Shown here one piece after another: positions 56,100-64,000 of a stretch of 64,000 nt of DNA. The stretch is from positions 1-64,000 of the forward strand of contig NZ_LAJH01000009.1 of assembly GCF_001292625.1 (NCBI RefSeq). Direction: 5' to 3'. How positions within the stretch are numbered: position 1 is the stretch's first letter; each line of letters opens with the position of its first letter. The notes below the pieces were generated by a model, which ran no database searches, was not told where the DNA came from, and saw only the letters and a list, made by a program, of their open reading frames with translations. A program made the position numbers and the translations under genes. Source of the DNA: Shimia sp. SK013 (GTDB lineage Bacteria; Pseudomonadota; Alphaproteobacteria; Rhodobacterales; Rhodobacteraceae).

Positions 56100-56272
56100 C
56101 TTGCGGGGATTGCACGCAATTCAGGTCGGGTAGTCCTCCATTTGGCAAGCGCAATTTTCGCGCTATAGTCACAGCGACGTGATCCAGTCGCGTTGTCGAT
56201 ACGTATTTTTCCTAAGTCTCTCGTCAAAGACGGCGGGGCCAATATAATTTTTAATACAGAGCGAGGGTCACG

Positions 56273-57253
56273 GTGGAAATTCGTGCGCGTCTGAAAGACT
56301 ATACTGTGCAGGACGACCGCCTCGGCGCCGTCAGCTTTTTTGGCACTTTTGCCGTCTATTTCCTGACACTTTATCTGGCCATCGCCAACCAGGGCACGTG
56401 GTGGATTTTGATCCCGATGATGGGGCTGAATGGTCTATCTGCTGTGCGGCTTTACGTGTTGCAACATGACACTGGCCACGCGTCCCTATTTGTATCCCGC
56501 AAGCACAACGACTGGGCCGGAGAAGCGCTGTCGATTGTGACTTTCGCGCCTTATGCCGCGATGCGCCACAATCACAACATGCACCACAATCACCTTGGCA
56601 ATCTGGACCACCGCGACACCGGCGAGATCCACACGATGACAGTGCGTGAATGGAACGAGGCCGGCTTTTGGGCCCGTCTGCAATACCGGCTCTATCGCAA
56701 TCCGTTTGTGTTGATCCCGCTGGGCAGTTTGTTCACTTATTTCATCCGCTACCGCTGGCCCAAAAACGCCGACACCATGTGGCGCTCGGTGCTGCTGCAC
56801 AATGCGGTGATCTTTGCCTACATGGGCGCGCTCTTTGCGCTTGCAGGCTGGAACGGCGTGTTAATCTGGTTCCTTGCCAGCCTATTTGGCGGCATGGTTG
56901 GTGTGTTCATGGTCTATCTTCAGCATAATTTTGAGGACACCTATTGGGACCGTCGTCCTGATCTGGATCCGCGTATCGCCGCGCTTCAAGGCTCGTCCGC
57001 GCTTGATCTGGGGTGGTGGATGGATCTGGCCAGCGCCAATATCGCCTATCACGACATCCACCATTTCAACGCCCGCATCCCGCATTACAATTTGCGCAAG
57101 TGCCATCAGATGATCCGTGCGGAATATGATCTGCCGACCATCGAATGGCCCGAAGCGATCCGCTCATTTTCGCTCAAACTCTGGGACGAAAAACAGGGGC
57201 GCCTCGTGCCGTTCCCGAAGGCAGCACCAAACGGGGTGGTCCCGGCGGAGTAA
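56273..57253 (+). CDS. Membrane fatty acid desaturase
   Basis: A 326-residue di-iron membrane enzyme that inserts double bonds into acyl chains. His boxes: HDTGH (65-69), HNHNMHHNH (about 103) and HDIHH (about 260), plus helices at about 22-40, 44-60, 150-165 and 180-215. GTG start. Its last ~95 codons recur, decayed, at 60700-60976 beyond the caspase cassette. Confidence 0.9.
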   Translation: MEIRARLKDYTVQDDRLGAVSFFGTFAVYFLTLYLAIANQGTWWILIPMMGLNGLSAVRLYVLQHDTGHASLFVSRKHNDWAGEALSIVTFAPYAAMRHNHNMHHNHLGNLDHRDTGEIHTMTVREWNEAGFWARLQYRLYRNPFVLIPLGSLFTYFIRYRWPKNADTMWRSVLLHNAVIFAYMGALFALAGWNGVLIWFLASLFGGMVGVFMVYLQHNFEDTYWDRRPDLDPRIAALQGSSALDLGWWMDLASANIAYHDIHHFNARIPHYNLRKCHQMIRAEYDLPTIEWPEAIRSFSLKLWDEKQGRLVPFPKAAPNGVVPAE

Positions 57254-57267
57254 GGCAGGGGCGGGGG

Positions 57268-57281
57268 CCGAATTTATTCGG
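57268..57281. terminator. Weak hairpin between convergent desaturase and cassette genes
   Basis: CCGAATTTATTCGG forms a 5-bp stem with loop TTTA and overlaps the stop codon of the minus-strand gene. No U-run follows, so it is only a weak candidate terminator. Confidence 0.3.
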
Positions 57282-58365
57282 GGCTGTCCATCACTCTCAC
57301 CACCAGAGCCGCGGGAACAACTGAATCCGTGCGTCGCACAGGCTGGCCTTGCCCGTCTTTGTCCCGGTAAATCAGGCCGCTGTGCTCAAACGATGTCAGG
57401 GCGACCACCCAGTATTCGCAGGCTTTGCTCAGTGTGATCCCAGAGCTGCTGCAGTCAGCGTTGTCACGATAGAAATCGCGGTCAGAAATCAGTTCCCACA
57501 CAGTGTCCAGAGACGCGCGCGACAGGGTGGTGAAGATGGTTATGTCGCCCCTGAGATCCCAGGAAAAATAGGTCCGATACGCTTTGCGTCCGCCCCTGAA
57601 AACATCCGTGTCTGCAGATCTCCGCGTCCCGGCAAGGCTTGGTTCACGACCCCGGGTGACCTCCTGGCGCCGGGGAAACGCCACTTTGGGACCAACTTGC
57701 ACAGCGTCCTGACAACTGTCGAAATACCCTTGCAACCGTCCCGGCGACAGATCTTCCAAAAGATCAAGGCTCTCCTGACCGTCTAAATACTGATAGAGAC
57801 CCGATTGGCGCGTCTCCACGTCAAACAAATAAGGGGCCACGCCAGTTTGAAACACGGTTTCGTCCGGCTTATTGGATGCGCGGAAAGTCTCTGCATTCAG
57901 GCAGAAAACCGAAGTCAGGTTGGGGGCGTTCATCAGCGGATTTCTCACGCTGTCAGCCTTCTTGAAGAACCCGGCAATCTGAGGGCTGCCGCTTTCCTCG
58001 ACATATCCAATTGGCACAACAGCCTTCACATCGCGGTCAGACTCAACTTCGAACCAGACCTCGTCCAGAGAATAGCCAAAAGTGGAAATCAAACCCGAGG
58101 AGACGCCCGACACTGACTTGCCACCTGCTTTTGACAAGTTCAGCCTCTCAAGAAACGATTTTGTATCAATAAGTTGAAGCTGAGCATGGCCAGTTCTGAT
58201 GCGAATACCAGACCACGAGAGCTCTTCGCCCTCCGAAGAGATAAACAACTGCTGCTTTGCGATGTCCACGCCTTTGTACAGGCCAGTCCAGAAGGTTTCC
58301 GCCTTTGCTGCGCTCCCCAGGAAAATCGCCAACAGAACCGCGCATCGCGTCAGTTTAGTCTTCAT
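57274..58365 (-). CDS. Secreted protein of unknown function in the caspase cassette
   Basis: A 363-residue protein with a Sec signal peptide (MKTKLTRCAVLLAIFLGSAAKA) starting at 58365. The mature part contains a VPIGYVEESGSPQIAGFFKK segment and several Cys (SVFCLNAETF, FDSCQDAV, ADCSSSG, KACEYW) that may form disulfides. No known domain was recognised. Its ATG lies within the last 11 bases of the caspase gene (ATGAAGACTAA), so the two are coupled, and it is probably periplasmic. It may be the sensor, inhibitor or effector partner of the caspase, but that is inferred from context alone. Confidence 0.75.
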   Translation of the reverse strand: MKTKLTRCAVLLAIFLGSAAKAETFWTGLYKGVDIAKQQLFISSEGEELSWSGIRIRTGHAQLQLIDTKSFLERLNLSKAGGKSVSGVSSGLISTFGYSLDEVWFEVESDRDVKAVVPIGYVEESGSPQIAGFFKKADSVRNPLMNAPNLTSVFCLNAETFRASNKPDETVFQTGVAPYLFDVETRQSGLYQYLDGQESLDLLEDLSPGRLQGYFDSCQDAVQVGPKVAFPRRQEVTRGREPSLAGTRRSADTDVFRGGRKAYRTYFSWDLRGDITIFTTLSRASLDTVWELISDRDFYRDNADCSSSGITLSKACEYWVVALTSFEHSGLIYRDKDGQGQPVRRTDSVVPAALVVRVMDSPE

Positions 58366-60085
58366 TCTCGCAAACCTTATCTGCCTCAAAAGATTTCTCC
58401 AGCACAGCAGTAACTTTAAGCTCAAACTGCATTTTTTGGCTGACACCTGTTTGTCCTCCGCAAGGATTTTCGCCACCGCCACCAGAAAAGCAAAGTTTGA
58501 TTGGCACATAGCCCCACGCCTCGTCCTTGCGCGCAAGAAAGTCACAAGCGTCTGTGGTGAAATCGAAATACTGTTTCATTTCGTTGTAGCTCGTCGGGTC
58601 AAATGTCTTGGTCTTTCCCCCGGCAACCTTGAGCCCGTAAGTCACCTGATGCTCTCGAAAATCGTAGTTGGCATCCAGATAGTTGTTTCGCGTCTGAGGC
58701 TGCAGAAAAACATGGAGGCGATAACCGGCGCGATACATAATTTTATGCTCGGTCTTCTCAATATAATAAGCTGCCTTGTTCTCGTCGACGTCGACCCTGT
58801 GAAGCTTTGTCAATTGGGACTGTTCAGGTGGTAACAGCAGGCGTTTGATCTGCTCGATCGGGTCGTTTTTTGGGTTTGGGCTGTTGCTGTCGATGGGAAA
58901 GTATTCCCCCGGCGTGATATCTGTATTCACCCTGAAAAAGCTGAATTCGGTTTGCCCATCCGGTTTGAGCACAACATCGGATAACTGCGTCAGGTGTTCG
59001 CCCTGCTGCTCATCCGTGCCCAGCAGGTTTGCCACTGATTTCCCGATACCAGCAAGGCCGAGGTTGGTTGCACCCATCAATTGTGCCTGTCCCTCATCCG
59101 TTTTGCTCAGCGAGGAAACGTCGTCAGATATTCCTGAAACGTTGCCGCTAAGGGCCTGATGCTCCAAACTTAACTGGCTAATCCAGACCATGCCAATGGC
59201 GGCAACCACAGCGCCAATTGCTCCGGCGCCCACAAGCGCTGGGAATACGACGCGCCTTAGACCGGAGGTGCTGACGGTTCCCAGCCCCGCCAGACGCTCT
59301 TCGACAATTTTCTCGACCTCTTGCCGGGTGAAGGACGCGTTGTGAAACTGGTTGATACAGAACTCGAATTTGTCGCCGTCCTCCCAAACGCGTTTCACTG
59401 GAAGGGGGTATTTGGCGGTTCTCCTGATGGAATGCTCTGTCTCGCGATGAAGGTCCGCCATAGACAAAGTGTTCCGACCGTTATCAATTCCTTCTGTTAT
59501 CGCCTTCTTGAAGTGCTCAAAAAATACGGAATTGCGCGACCCTGGCTCTGCTATCGCCTTTTTGTCTCTGGGCACTGCGCCAATGGCAAATGTGCCATCG
59601 ACGTCGAGGTGGGATTCAAACCCGTCGACAACGTCCAGCGCGCCCTCCATGGCTTGTCCGGCATAACAGCAATCCAGCAGGAATATGCGTTTGGACGCGG
59701 GCGAATTGGCGATGGCATTTTTGACGCCGGAGATTGGAACTCCGTTAATCTCTTTGTCCTCAGACGTTGTGCCGGTTGTGCAGAAATACAGCGGCTCCAG
59801 GGCGTCGCCGTAAACCCCGTGTCCGCAGTAATAGACCAACAGGGTATCCTGCGCTTCGCTCGCAACGTCTTTAAGCTTCTTGAGAAACTCTTCGCTGTTG
59901 TCCGCGTTTGCGACAATTTCGATGTCGTCTGGATCCAGACCCACAATTGAGGAATTGGTAAGGATCTCCTTGAAGTCGGTCAGATTGGTCAGAACCTGTG
60001 GGATTTCCGGCAAATTTTTCGGGTCGTTCTCCGAGAACGATGTACCAATCAAGATCGCTTTACTGCCGGTCTGAAATGAGAGCAT
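58355..60085 (-). CDS. Caspase-like (C14) protease with transmembrane segment and C-terminal domain
   Basis: A 576-residue protein. The caspase-hemoglobinase domain (about 1-245) starts with AILIGTSFSE and contains the catalytic dyad His89 (VYYCGHGVYG) and Cys140 (FLLDCCYAG). A helical linker (HNASFTRQEVEKIVEERLAG) leads to a transmembrane helix at about 279-304 (VVFPALVGAGAIGAVVAAIGMV). After it lies a ~270-residue domain of unknown type that, by topology, may face the periplasm. The ATG shares one base with the stop of the small EACC1-like gene (TAATG). Such caspases occur in bacterial conflict/cell-suicide systems; cleavage targets cannot be read here. Confidence 0.85.
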   Translation of the reverse strand: MLSFQTGSKAILIGTSFSENDPKNLPEIPQVLTNLTDFKEILTNSSIVGLDPDDIEIVANADNSEEFLKKLKDVASEAQDTLLVYYCGHGVYGDALEPLYFCTTGTTSEDKEINGVPISGVKNAIANSPASKRIFLLDCCYAGQAMEGALDVVDGFESHLDVDGTFAIGAVPRDKKAIAEPGSRNSVFFEHFKKAITEGIDNGRNTLSMADLHRETEHSIRRTAKYPLPVKRVWEDGDKFEFCINQFHNASFTRQEVEKIVEERLAGLGTVSTSGLRRVVFPALVGAGAIGAVVAAIGMVWISQLSLEHQALSGNVSGISDDVSSLSKTDEGQAQLMGATNLGLAGIGKSVANLLGTDEQQGEHLTQLSDVVLKPDGQTEFSFFRVNTDITPGEYFPIDSNSPNPKNDPIEQIKRLLLPPEQSQLTKLHRVDVDENKAAYYIEKTEHKIMYRAGYRLHVFLQPQTRNNYLDANYDFREHQVTYGLKVAGGKTKTFDPTSYNEMKQYFDFTTDACDFLARKDEAWGYVPIKLCFSGGGGENPCGGQTGVSQKMQFELKVTAVLEKSFEADKVCENED

Positions 60086-60447
60086 TATCCGCTCGCTAAG
60101 CCCAATGTGGTGGTGACGCGGTCCAACTCTTCCGTGGTGAGATTGGTGGCGTCAATTGAGATTTCTTTGTCGCCCTGTGCCACATTGATAACGATTTTCT
60201 TGTTTTTCGCCTCGAGCCAGGAAAACACCTGTTTCACAAGCTCGACCGTGGCTTCCGCGCCGAGGATGGCGCCAATGACCGCCAGAACGGTTGGACCCAA
60301 TTCGCCCTCTTCCGGCGGGACCTCTTTGAGGGCCAAGTCATCCACGTTTTTGAGCCTGGAGGCCTTGAGCCAGCTCAGAAGGTCTTGAGCATCAGCAACG
60401 TCCTGTTCAGCGGTGGAATTTCCTTCGATGCCAACTTCCAATTGCAT
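60085..60447 (-). CDS. EACC1-like small protein (effector-associated constant component)
   Basis: A 120-residue protein matching EACC1, a small component encoded beside caspase, trypsin and other effectors in NTP-dependent conflict systems described by Aravind's group. The pattern is a helical LLSWLKASRLKN segment, the proline-glycine turn EEGELGPTVLAVIGAILGAEA, a VKQVFSWLEAKNK helix and a beta-rich end KKIVINVAQGDKEISIDATN. The ATG at 60447 follows GATGAGAGATT; longer starts run into unrelated sequence. It is the first gene of the cassette and overlaps the caspase start by one base. Assignment is by recalled pattern, not by search. Confidence 0.72.
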   Translation of the reverse strand: MQLEVGIEGNSTAEQDVADAQDLLSWLKASRLKNVDDLALKEVPPEEGELGPTVLAVIGAILGAEATVELVKQVFSWLEAKNKKIVINVAQGDKEISIDATNLTTEELDRVTTTLGLASG

Positions 60448-60699
60448 GGTCAATCTCTCATCCGTAATGGCAGTTTTGGTATGAATTTTGGTAATATGGC
60501 TGCAAATATTGCTCAAAACGGTGTGAAAATCAACCCTAGCGGAAATCCAGCAACTCCGTTTTCCCGCCACTCTACGGCTGGCCTGTTGGGGCTTTTCAAA
60601 AGCTCGCCACAGAGCGACACGAGGGAACAAGATATCAAGACCAGCGGTTGCGCGCCTGACCTGAGCCTCGACATTCCCAAAGAAAAAGCGGGGCATGCA
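60448..60699. other. Upstream region of the EACC1-caspase cassette
   Basis: About 250 bases between the cassette's first ATG and the recognisable desaturase remnant. The part at 60450-60540 is AT-rich (runs such as GTTTTGGTATGAATTTTGG) and is the likely promoter of the minus-strand cassette. No gene, integrase remnant or attachment core was recognised. Confidence 0.45.
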
Positions 60700-60976
60700 T
60701 CCTGGGAGTAACGCTGCGGGGCTCGACTGCGCGGCTCTTGTTTGATGGATGGGGGTGGCGCCGGCCAACATCGCTTATCCCGACATCCGCCATTTCAACG
60801 CCCGCATCCCGCATTACAATTTGCGTAAATGCCATCAGATGATCCGCGCAGACTATGATCTGCCGACCGTTGAATGGCCCAAGGCGATCCGAGCATTTTC
60901 GCTCAATCTGTGGGGCAAAGAACAAGCACGTTTGGTGCCGTATCCAAAAACGGGGTGGGTGCCGCGTTTTTTATAC
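60700..60976 (+). pseudogene. Decayed 3' end of a fatty acid desaturase gene
   Basis: The translation in frame around 60760-60960 (ANIAYPDIRHFNARIPHYNL ... EWPKAIRAFSLNLW) clearly matches the C-terminus of the desaturase at 56273-57253. A 36-base run is identical (57061-57096 and 60790-60825); by eye the 180-base core matches at about five bases in six. The His box HDIHH has become PDIRH, a TGA lies at about 60744, and no stop follows the expected C-terminus. Homology becomes unclear upstream of 60700. It ends against the convergent aminotransferase gene. Confidence 0.82.
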
Positions 60977-62089
60977 GGTTTTCAGAAACTCAGACACGCG
61001 GGTCAAACCTTCTTGGAGGATCGATGGGGTGTTGGCGTACCCGATCCGCACAAAACCTTCCATGTTCAGCGCCGACCCCGGCGTGAACATCACACCGGTT
61101 TGTTTGAGAAGCGCGATGCAAAACGCCTGTGATGTCATCGCCACGTCGTATTTCAACAGCGCTGTGGTGCCTGACTTTGGCTTCACCCAGCTGATGCGCG
61201 GCTCATTGTCCACCCAATCCTCCAGAATAGCCAGATTGCCCCTGGTGATCGCCTGAGACCGCGCCAGAACCTTGTCGCGATGCTCCAACGCGAGGGCGGC
61301 AAAATGATCGTCGATCATACCCACCGAAATCGTGTCATAATCGCGGTGGATGGATACCGCTTTGATCAGCTCCGTGGGGGCCACAATCCAGCCAAGCCGC
61401 AATCCTGCCAGCGAATAGGCTTTGGACATGCCCGCCGTGCTGATGCCTTTTTCATAGACGTCCGCGATCGACACCGTCATGCCGTCGCCCGCTTGGTCCG
61501 TGCCGCGATAGACCTCGTCGCACAAAATCCACGCATCAGCGGCCCGTGCGATCTCGGCGATCTCCTCCAGCATCGCGCGATCCATCAAGGCACCCGTAGG
61601 ATTGTTAGGATTGTTCAGCGCAATCAATTGCGTATCGGGTGTCACCAATGCCCGCAGCGCGTCCAGATCGGGCAGGAACCCGTCTTCTTCGCGCAGGGTC
61701 AGCTTATGCACATCCGCGCCGATGCTGGCGGGGATCGAATAATGCTGTTGATAGGTCGGCACGACGGCAACGACGCGGTCCCCGCGCGACACCAGCGTCT
61801 TGTGCACCAGCATATTGGCGCCAATTGTGCCGTGGGTGACGACCGAGTTCTCAGTCGTCTGATGTTCATAAAGGTCAGCTATCGCAGCGCGCAAACGGTC
61901 GGATCCCTCAATCGCGCCATAGGTCATCTTCATCGTCAAAAGCTCGGACAAGTCGGTGTCGTTCTTGCCCGCAAGCTGCAACAACTGGCCAATGGTCAGG
62001 CTCTCAACGCAGGTCTCCGCGAGGTTCCACTCACATTTGGTTTCCCACTCGTTCATCCAGATTTCGACGCCAAAAGGTTCGATAAACAT
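60971..62089 (-). CDS. Class I/II aminotransferase
   Basis: A 372-residue PLP-dependent aminotransferase. The PLP lysine lies in TAGMSKAYSLAGLRLGWI, the substrate-binding NNPNNPTGALMD and ILCDEVYRG are conserved, and the C-terminal FVRIGYANTPSILQEGL fits subgroup I. The amino acid substrate is not evident. The N-terminal MFIEPFGVEIWMNEWET suggests an unusual start, but ATG 62089 has GGAGACCCCC upstream. Its 3' end overlaps the desaturase remnant by a few bases. Confidence 0.9.
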   Translation of the reverse strand: MFIEPFGVEIWMNEWETKCEWNLAETCVESLTIGQLLQLAGKNDTDLSELLTMKMTYGAIEGSDRLRAAIADLYEHQTTENSVVTHGTIGANMLVHKTLVSRGDRVVAVVPTYQQHYSIPASIGADVHKLTLREEDGFLPDLDALRALVTPDTQLIALNNPNNPTGALMDRAMLEEIAEIARAADAWILCDEVYRGTDQAGDGMTVSIADVYEKGISTAGMSKAYSLAGLRLGWIVAPTELIKAVSIHRDYDTISVGMIDDHFAALALEHRDKVLARSQAITRGNLAILEDWVDNEPRISWVKPKSGTTALLKYDVAMTSQAFCIALLKQTGVMFTPGSALNMEGFVRIGYANTPSILQEGLTRVSEFLKTV

Positions 62090-62156
62090 GGGGGTCTCCT
62101 TTGAGATTGGGGTGTGCGCCGTCGCAAGCTAGCGCGGGTTTGAGGCGGAGGGAAGG

Positions 62157-62219
62157 GAGGGGCCGGCCCCTCTTGGCCCGAACGGGCCAATTCACCCCGG
62201 GATATTTTTGGCAAGAGGA
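62157..62219. repeat. Nested inverted-repeat element
   Basis: Three inverted repeats in one stretch: GAGGGGCCGGCCCCTC (62157-62172, perfect palindrome), TTGGCCCGAACGGGCCAA (62173-62190) and CCTCTTG...CAAGAGG spanning the second. The middle CCCCGGGATATTTTTGGC resembles repeated intergenic elements that I recall from roseobacters, but only one copy was noted in this window. Confidence 0.55.
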
Positions 62220-62222
62220 ACC

Positions 62223-62253
62223 AAAAGCGCGGCGTGCAGATTTGCCGCCGCGC
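62223..62253 (-). terminator. Rho-independent terminator after serS
   Basis: On the minus strand, GCGCGGCG pairs with CGCCGCGC (8 bp, loop of 11) and is followed by TTTTGG, 27 bases beyond the serS stop. Confidence 0.85.
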
Positions 62254-62279
62254 CCCTTTGGTTTGATGGGGTGGACGGC

Positions 62280-63572
62280 TTAAACCAGAACGCCCTCAGC
62301 GCTCAGCGTGGTTTTGCCACCCAGATAAGGTGTCAGCGCTTCGGGCAGTGTGACGGAACCATCCGCATTCTGACCGTTCTCCAGCACCGCAATAAGGCAG
62401 CGGCCCACAGCGAGACCCGAGCCATTGAGCGTGTGCACATATTCCGGCTTGCCGCCATCGGTGGGGCGGAACCGTGCGTTCATGCGGCGGGCCTGAAAGG
62501 CGCCGGTTGTCGAGACCGAACTGATTTCGCGAAAAGTGTCCTGTCCCGGAATCCAGGCTTCGATGTCATAGGTGCGGCGTGCGCCAAATCCCATGTCGCC
62601 AGTGCATAGAACCACGGTGCGGTACGGGATATTCAAGCGCTCCAGCATGTTTTCGGCACAGCGCAACATGCGCTTTTGCTCGTCATCGCTTTTGTCGGGA
62701 TGCACCACGGACACCATTTCGACCTTTTCGAACTGGTGTTGGCGCAGCATGCCGGATGTGTCTTTGCCAGCGCTGCCTGCCTCGCTGCGGAAACAGAGCG
62801 TGTGCGCTGTCATGCGGATCGGCAAGTCGGCTTCGTCCAGAATGTCGCCCGCAACCGAATAGGTCAGCGGCACTTCGGATGTCGGCACCAGCCACCAGCC
62901 GTTTGTGGTCTGATAGCTGTCTTCGCCAAATTTCGGCAATTTGTCAGTGCCATACATCGCCTCATCGCGCACCAAAACGGGCGAGTTGACCTCCAACAGA
63001 CCATTTTCATCCACATGGGTGTCGATCATGAACTGCGCCAAGGCGCGGTGGATGCGCGCCACGGCGCCTTTGAGCATCACAAACCTGGCGCCGGAAATCT
63101 TGGCGGCGGTTTCAAAATCAATCGCGGCGGACACGCCTTTGATGTCGAAATGCTCAACCGGCGCGAAGTCCATCGCGCGCGGGGTGCCCCAGCGGGTGAC
63201 CTCGATATTGTCGTTCTCGCCACCGCCATTTGGCACGTCGTCCGCAGGCAGGTTGGCAATGCGGGCCAAGGCATCGGTCAGCTTGGCGTCGATGTCTTTT
63301 GCGTCGGTCTGCATGGCGGCGACTTCGGCCTTTTTCTCGCCCACCAGCGCGCGCAGCCGTTCAAACTCGGCGTCATCGCCTTTGGCTTTGGCGGCACCAA
63401 CGTCTTTGGCAGCGGCCTTTTGTGCGGCCTGTGCGGCTTCGGCTGCGCCAATCTTGGCGCGGCGCTCTTCATCAAGGGCCAAAAGGGACGACGAGACGGG
63501 CGCGTCCCCGCGGCGGGTCAGGGCGGCGTCGAAAGCGGCCGGGTTTTCGCGGATCGCTTTAATGTCGTGCAT
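62280..63572 (-). CDS. serS: Seryl-tRNA synthetase
   Basis: A 430-residue class II synthetase. The N-terminal coiled coil is present (about 30-105, rich in Ala/Lys/Glu), followed by the class II motif 1 region, motif 2 ([23 protein letters not shown]) and motif 3 ([16 protein letters not shown]). Full length is normal. The ATG has AAAGGACAAG upstream. It ends before a terminator. Confidence 0.96.
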   Translation of the reverse strand: MHDIKAIRENPAAFDAALTRRGDAPVSSSLLALDEERRAKIGAAEAAQAAQKAAAKDVGAAKAKGDDAEFERLRALVGEKKAEVAAMQTDAKDIDAKLTDALARIANLPADDVPNGGGENDNIEVTRWGTPRAMDFAPVEHFDIKGVSAAIDFETAAKISGARFVMLKGAVARIHRALAQFMIDTHVDENGLLEVNSPVLVRDEAMYGTDKLPKFGEDSYQTTNGWWLVPTSEVPLTYSVAGDILDEADLPIRMTAHTLCFRSEAGSAGKDTSGMLRQHQFEKVEMVSVVHPDKSDDEQKRMLRCAENMLERLNIPYRTVVLCTGDMGFGARRTYDIEAWIPGQDTFREISSVSTTGAFQARRMNARFRPTDGGKPEYVHTLNGSGLAVGRCLIAVLENGQNADGSVTLPEALTPYLGGKTTLSAEGVLV

Positions 63573-63696
63573 CGGTCTTGTCCTTTGTGCGGGTTTGAAT
63601 CAGTGGCCCACCTATGCCCGAGCTGACGGAAAAGCAAAAGGGCAGGCTTTGGTACATGTTGGGAAACTTCGCCGACATTGCGTTTGGGAGACAACG

Positions 63697-63725
63697 AAAA
63701 ACGCCGCACCCAAAGGCGCGGCGCT
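63697..63725 (-). terminator. Terminator after the solute-binding protein gene
   Basis: On the minus strand, CGCCGC pairs with GCGGCG (6 bp, 10-base loop) and is followed by TTTTT. It lies 40 bases beyond the stop of the partial gene at the right edge. Confidence 0.8.
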
Positions 63726-63764
63726 TGGATCAACACATATGTGTCGACATTAACCGGACATGGC

Positions 63765-64000
63765 TTAGTTCAGGTATTTGGTGACGATGGCCTCATAGGT
63801 GCCGTCGGTGCGCATGCTGTCCATTGCGACGCTCATTGCGGTTTTGACAGCCGGGTCAAGATCCAGATTGGCTGCCAGCCAATTCTCCGACACGACGACC
63901 GGTGCGCCCATTGTGAAATCAGACCGCAGGAAACCCCCTGCAGTTGTCTCGTCATTTGTGACAATGTCGACCGAGTACATCGCGTCCACACGACCTGCGA
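63765..64000 (-). CDS. Amino-acid ABC solute-binding protein, C-terminus (cut by edge)
   Basis: The last ~77 codons of a type 3 extracellular solute-binding protein; the rest is beyond the window. It shows GRVDAMYSVDIVTND at the edge, the SENWLAANLDLDPAVKTAMSVAMDSMRTDGTYEAIVTKYLN end and the closing helix typical of these receptors. No ligand can be inferred. Confidence 0.75.
   Translation of the reverse strand, partial: AGRVDAMYSVDIVTNDETTAGGFLRSDFTMGAPVVVSENWLAANLDLDPAVKTAMSVAMDSMRTDGTYEAIVTKYLN

Noticed and set aside
57254-60700. Integrase or transposase in the cassette block
   Set aside because: All three genes were examined and none resembles a recombinase; no terminal inverted repeats were found.

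Overview
The window is GC-rich and its gene content points to an alphaproteobacterium of the Rhodobacteraceae (Roseobacter-type marine bacterium). Pointers are a soxBDAG sarcosine oxidase operon, TRAP transporters, type I secretion with RTX and Ig-like cargo, a CcmI/RuvX/DUF1289 cluster, and yfgM-bamB-der synteny. This placement rests on gene content and order, because no rRNA or other marker was available to check. No tRNA, rRNA, CRISPR array, integrase or intact insertion sequence was seen.

Layout. (1) 1-2.4 kb: the start of acetyl-CoA synthetase (runs off the left edge), a secreted trypsin-like protease and a LysE-type exporter. (2) 2.5-13.4 kb, all on the minus strand: a dedicated type I secretion locus with membrane-fusion protein, ABC transporter, TolC-like lipoprotein and two large cargoes. 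One cargo is a BapA/LapA-like protein with seven Ig-like repeats; the other is a glycosidase-like domain fused to RTX repeats. (3) 14-17 kb: a sugar-nucleotide-type epimerase and an amidohydrolase whose Tat leader is out of frame with the enzyme. (4) 17.2-27.1 kb: two divergent operons. One is yciI-matR-matA-matB (malonate to malonyl-CoA to acetyl-CoA); the other holds a FAH-family hydrolase, a RutE-like nitroreductase, an OsmC-like protein, a TRAP transporter and an intradiol ring-cleavage dioxygenase. Together they look like a catabolic module for an aromatic or malonate-yielding compound. (5) 27.4-33.5 kb: dusA, a TauE/SafE permease, a second RTX protein with a tiny coupled ORF, DUF1289, ruvX and ccmI. 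(6) 33.7-39.3 kb: soxB-D-A-G, with an unrelated small membrane protein wedged between soxB and soxD. (7) 39.5-47.2 kb: three tandem paralogous small secreted proteins, sodB, a lipoprotein, a LOG-family enzyme, a LysM protein and an Atm1-type ABC transporter. (8) 47.2-56.1 kb: an RND efflux pump and the outer-membrane/ribosome assembly set yfgM-bamB-der. (9) 56.3-61 kb: a fatty acid desaturase, then a three-gene minus-strand cassette, then a decayed second copy of the desaturase 3' end. The cassette encodes an EACC1-like small protein, a membrane-anchored caspase-like protease and a secreted unknown protein. (10) 61-64 kb: an aminotransferase, serS and the C-terminus of an amino-acid-type solute-binding protein.

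The strongest candidate for an undescribed system is the caspase cassette at 57.3-60.4 kb. Its gene set resembles caspase/EACC conflict (immune or cell-suicide) systems, but its caspase has a transmembrane segment followed by a large unrecognised C-terminal domain and is coupled to a secreted partner. It is also bracketed by an imperfect direct repeat of the neighbouring desaturase gene end.
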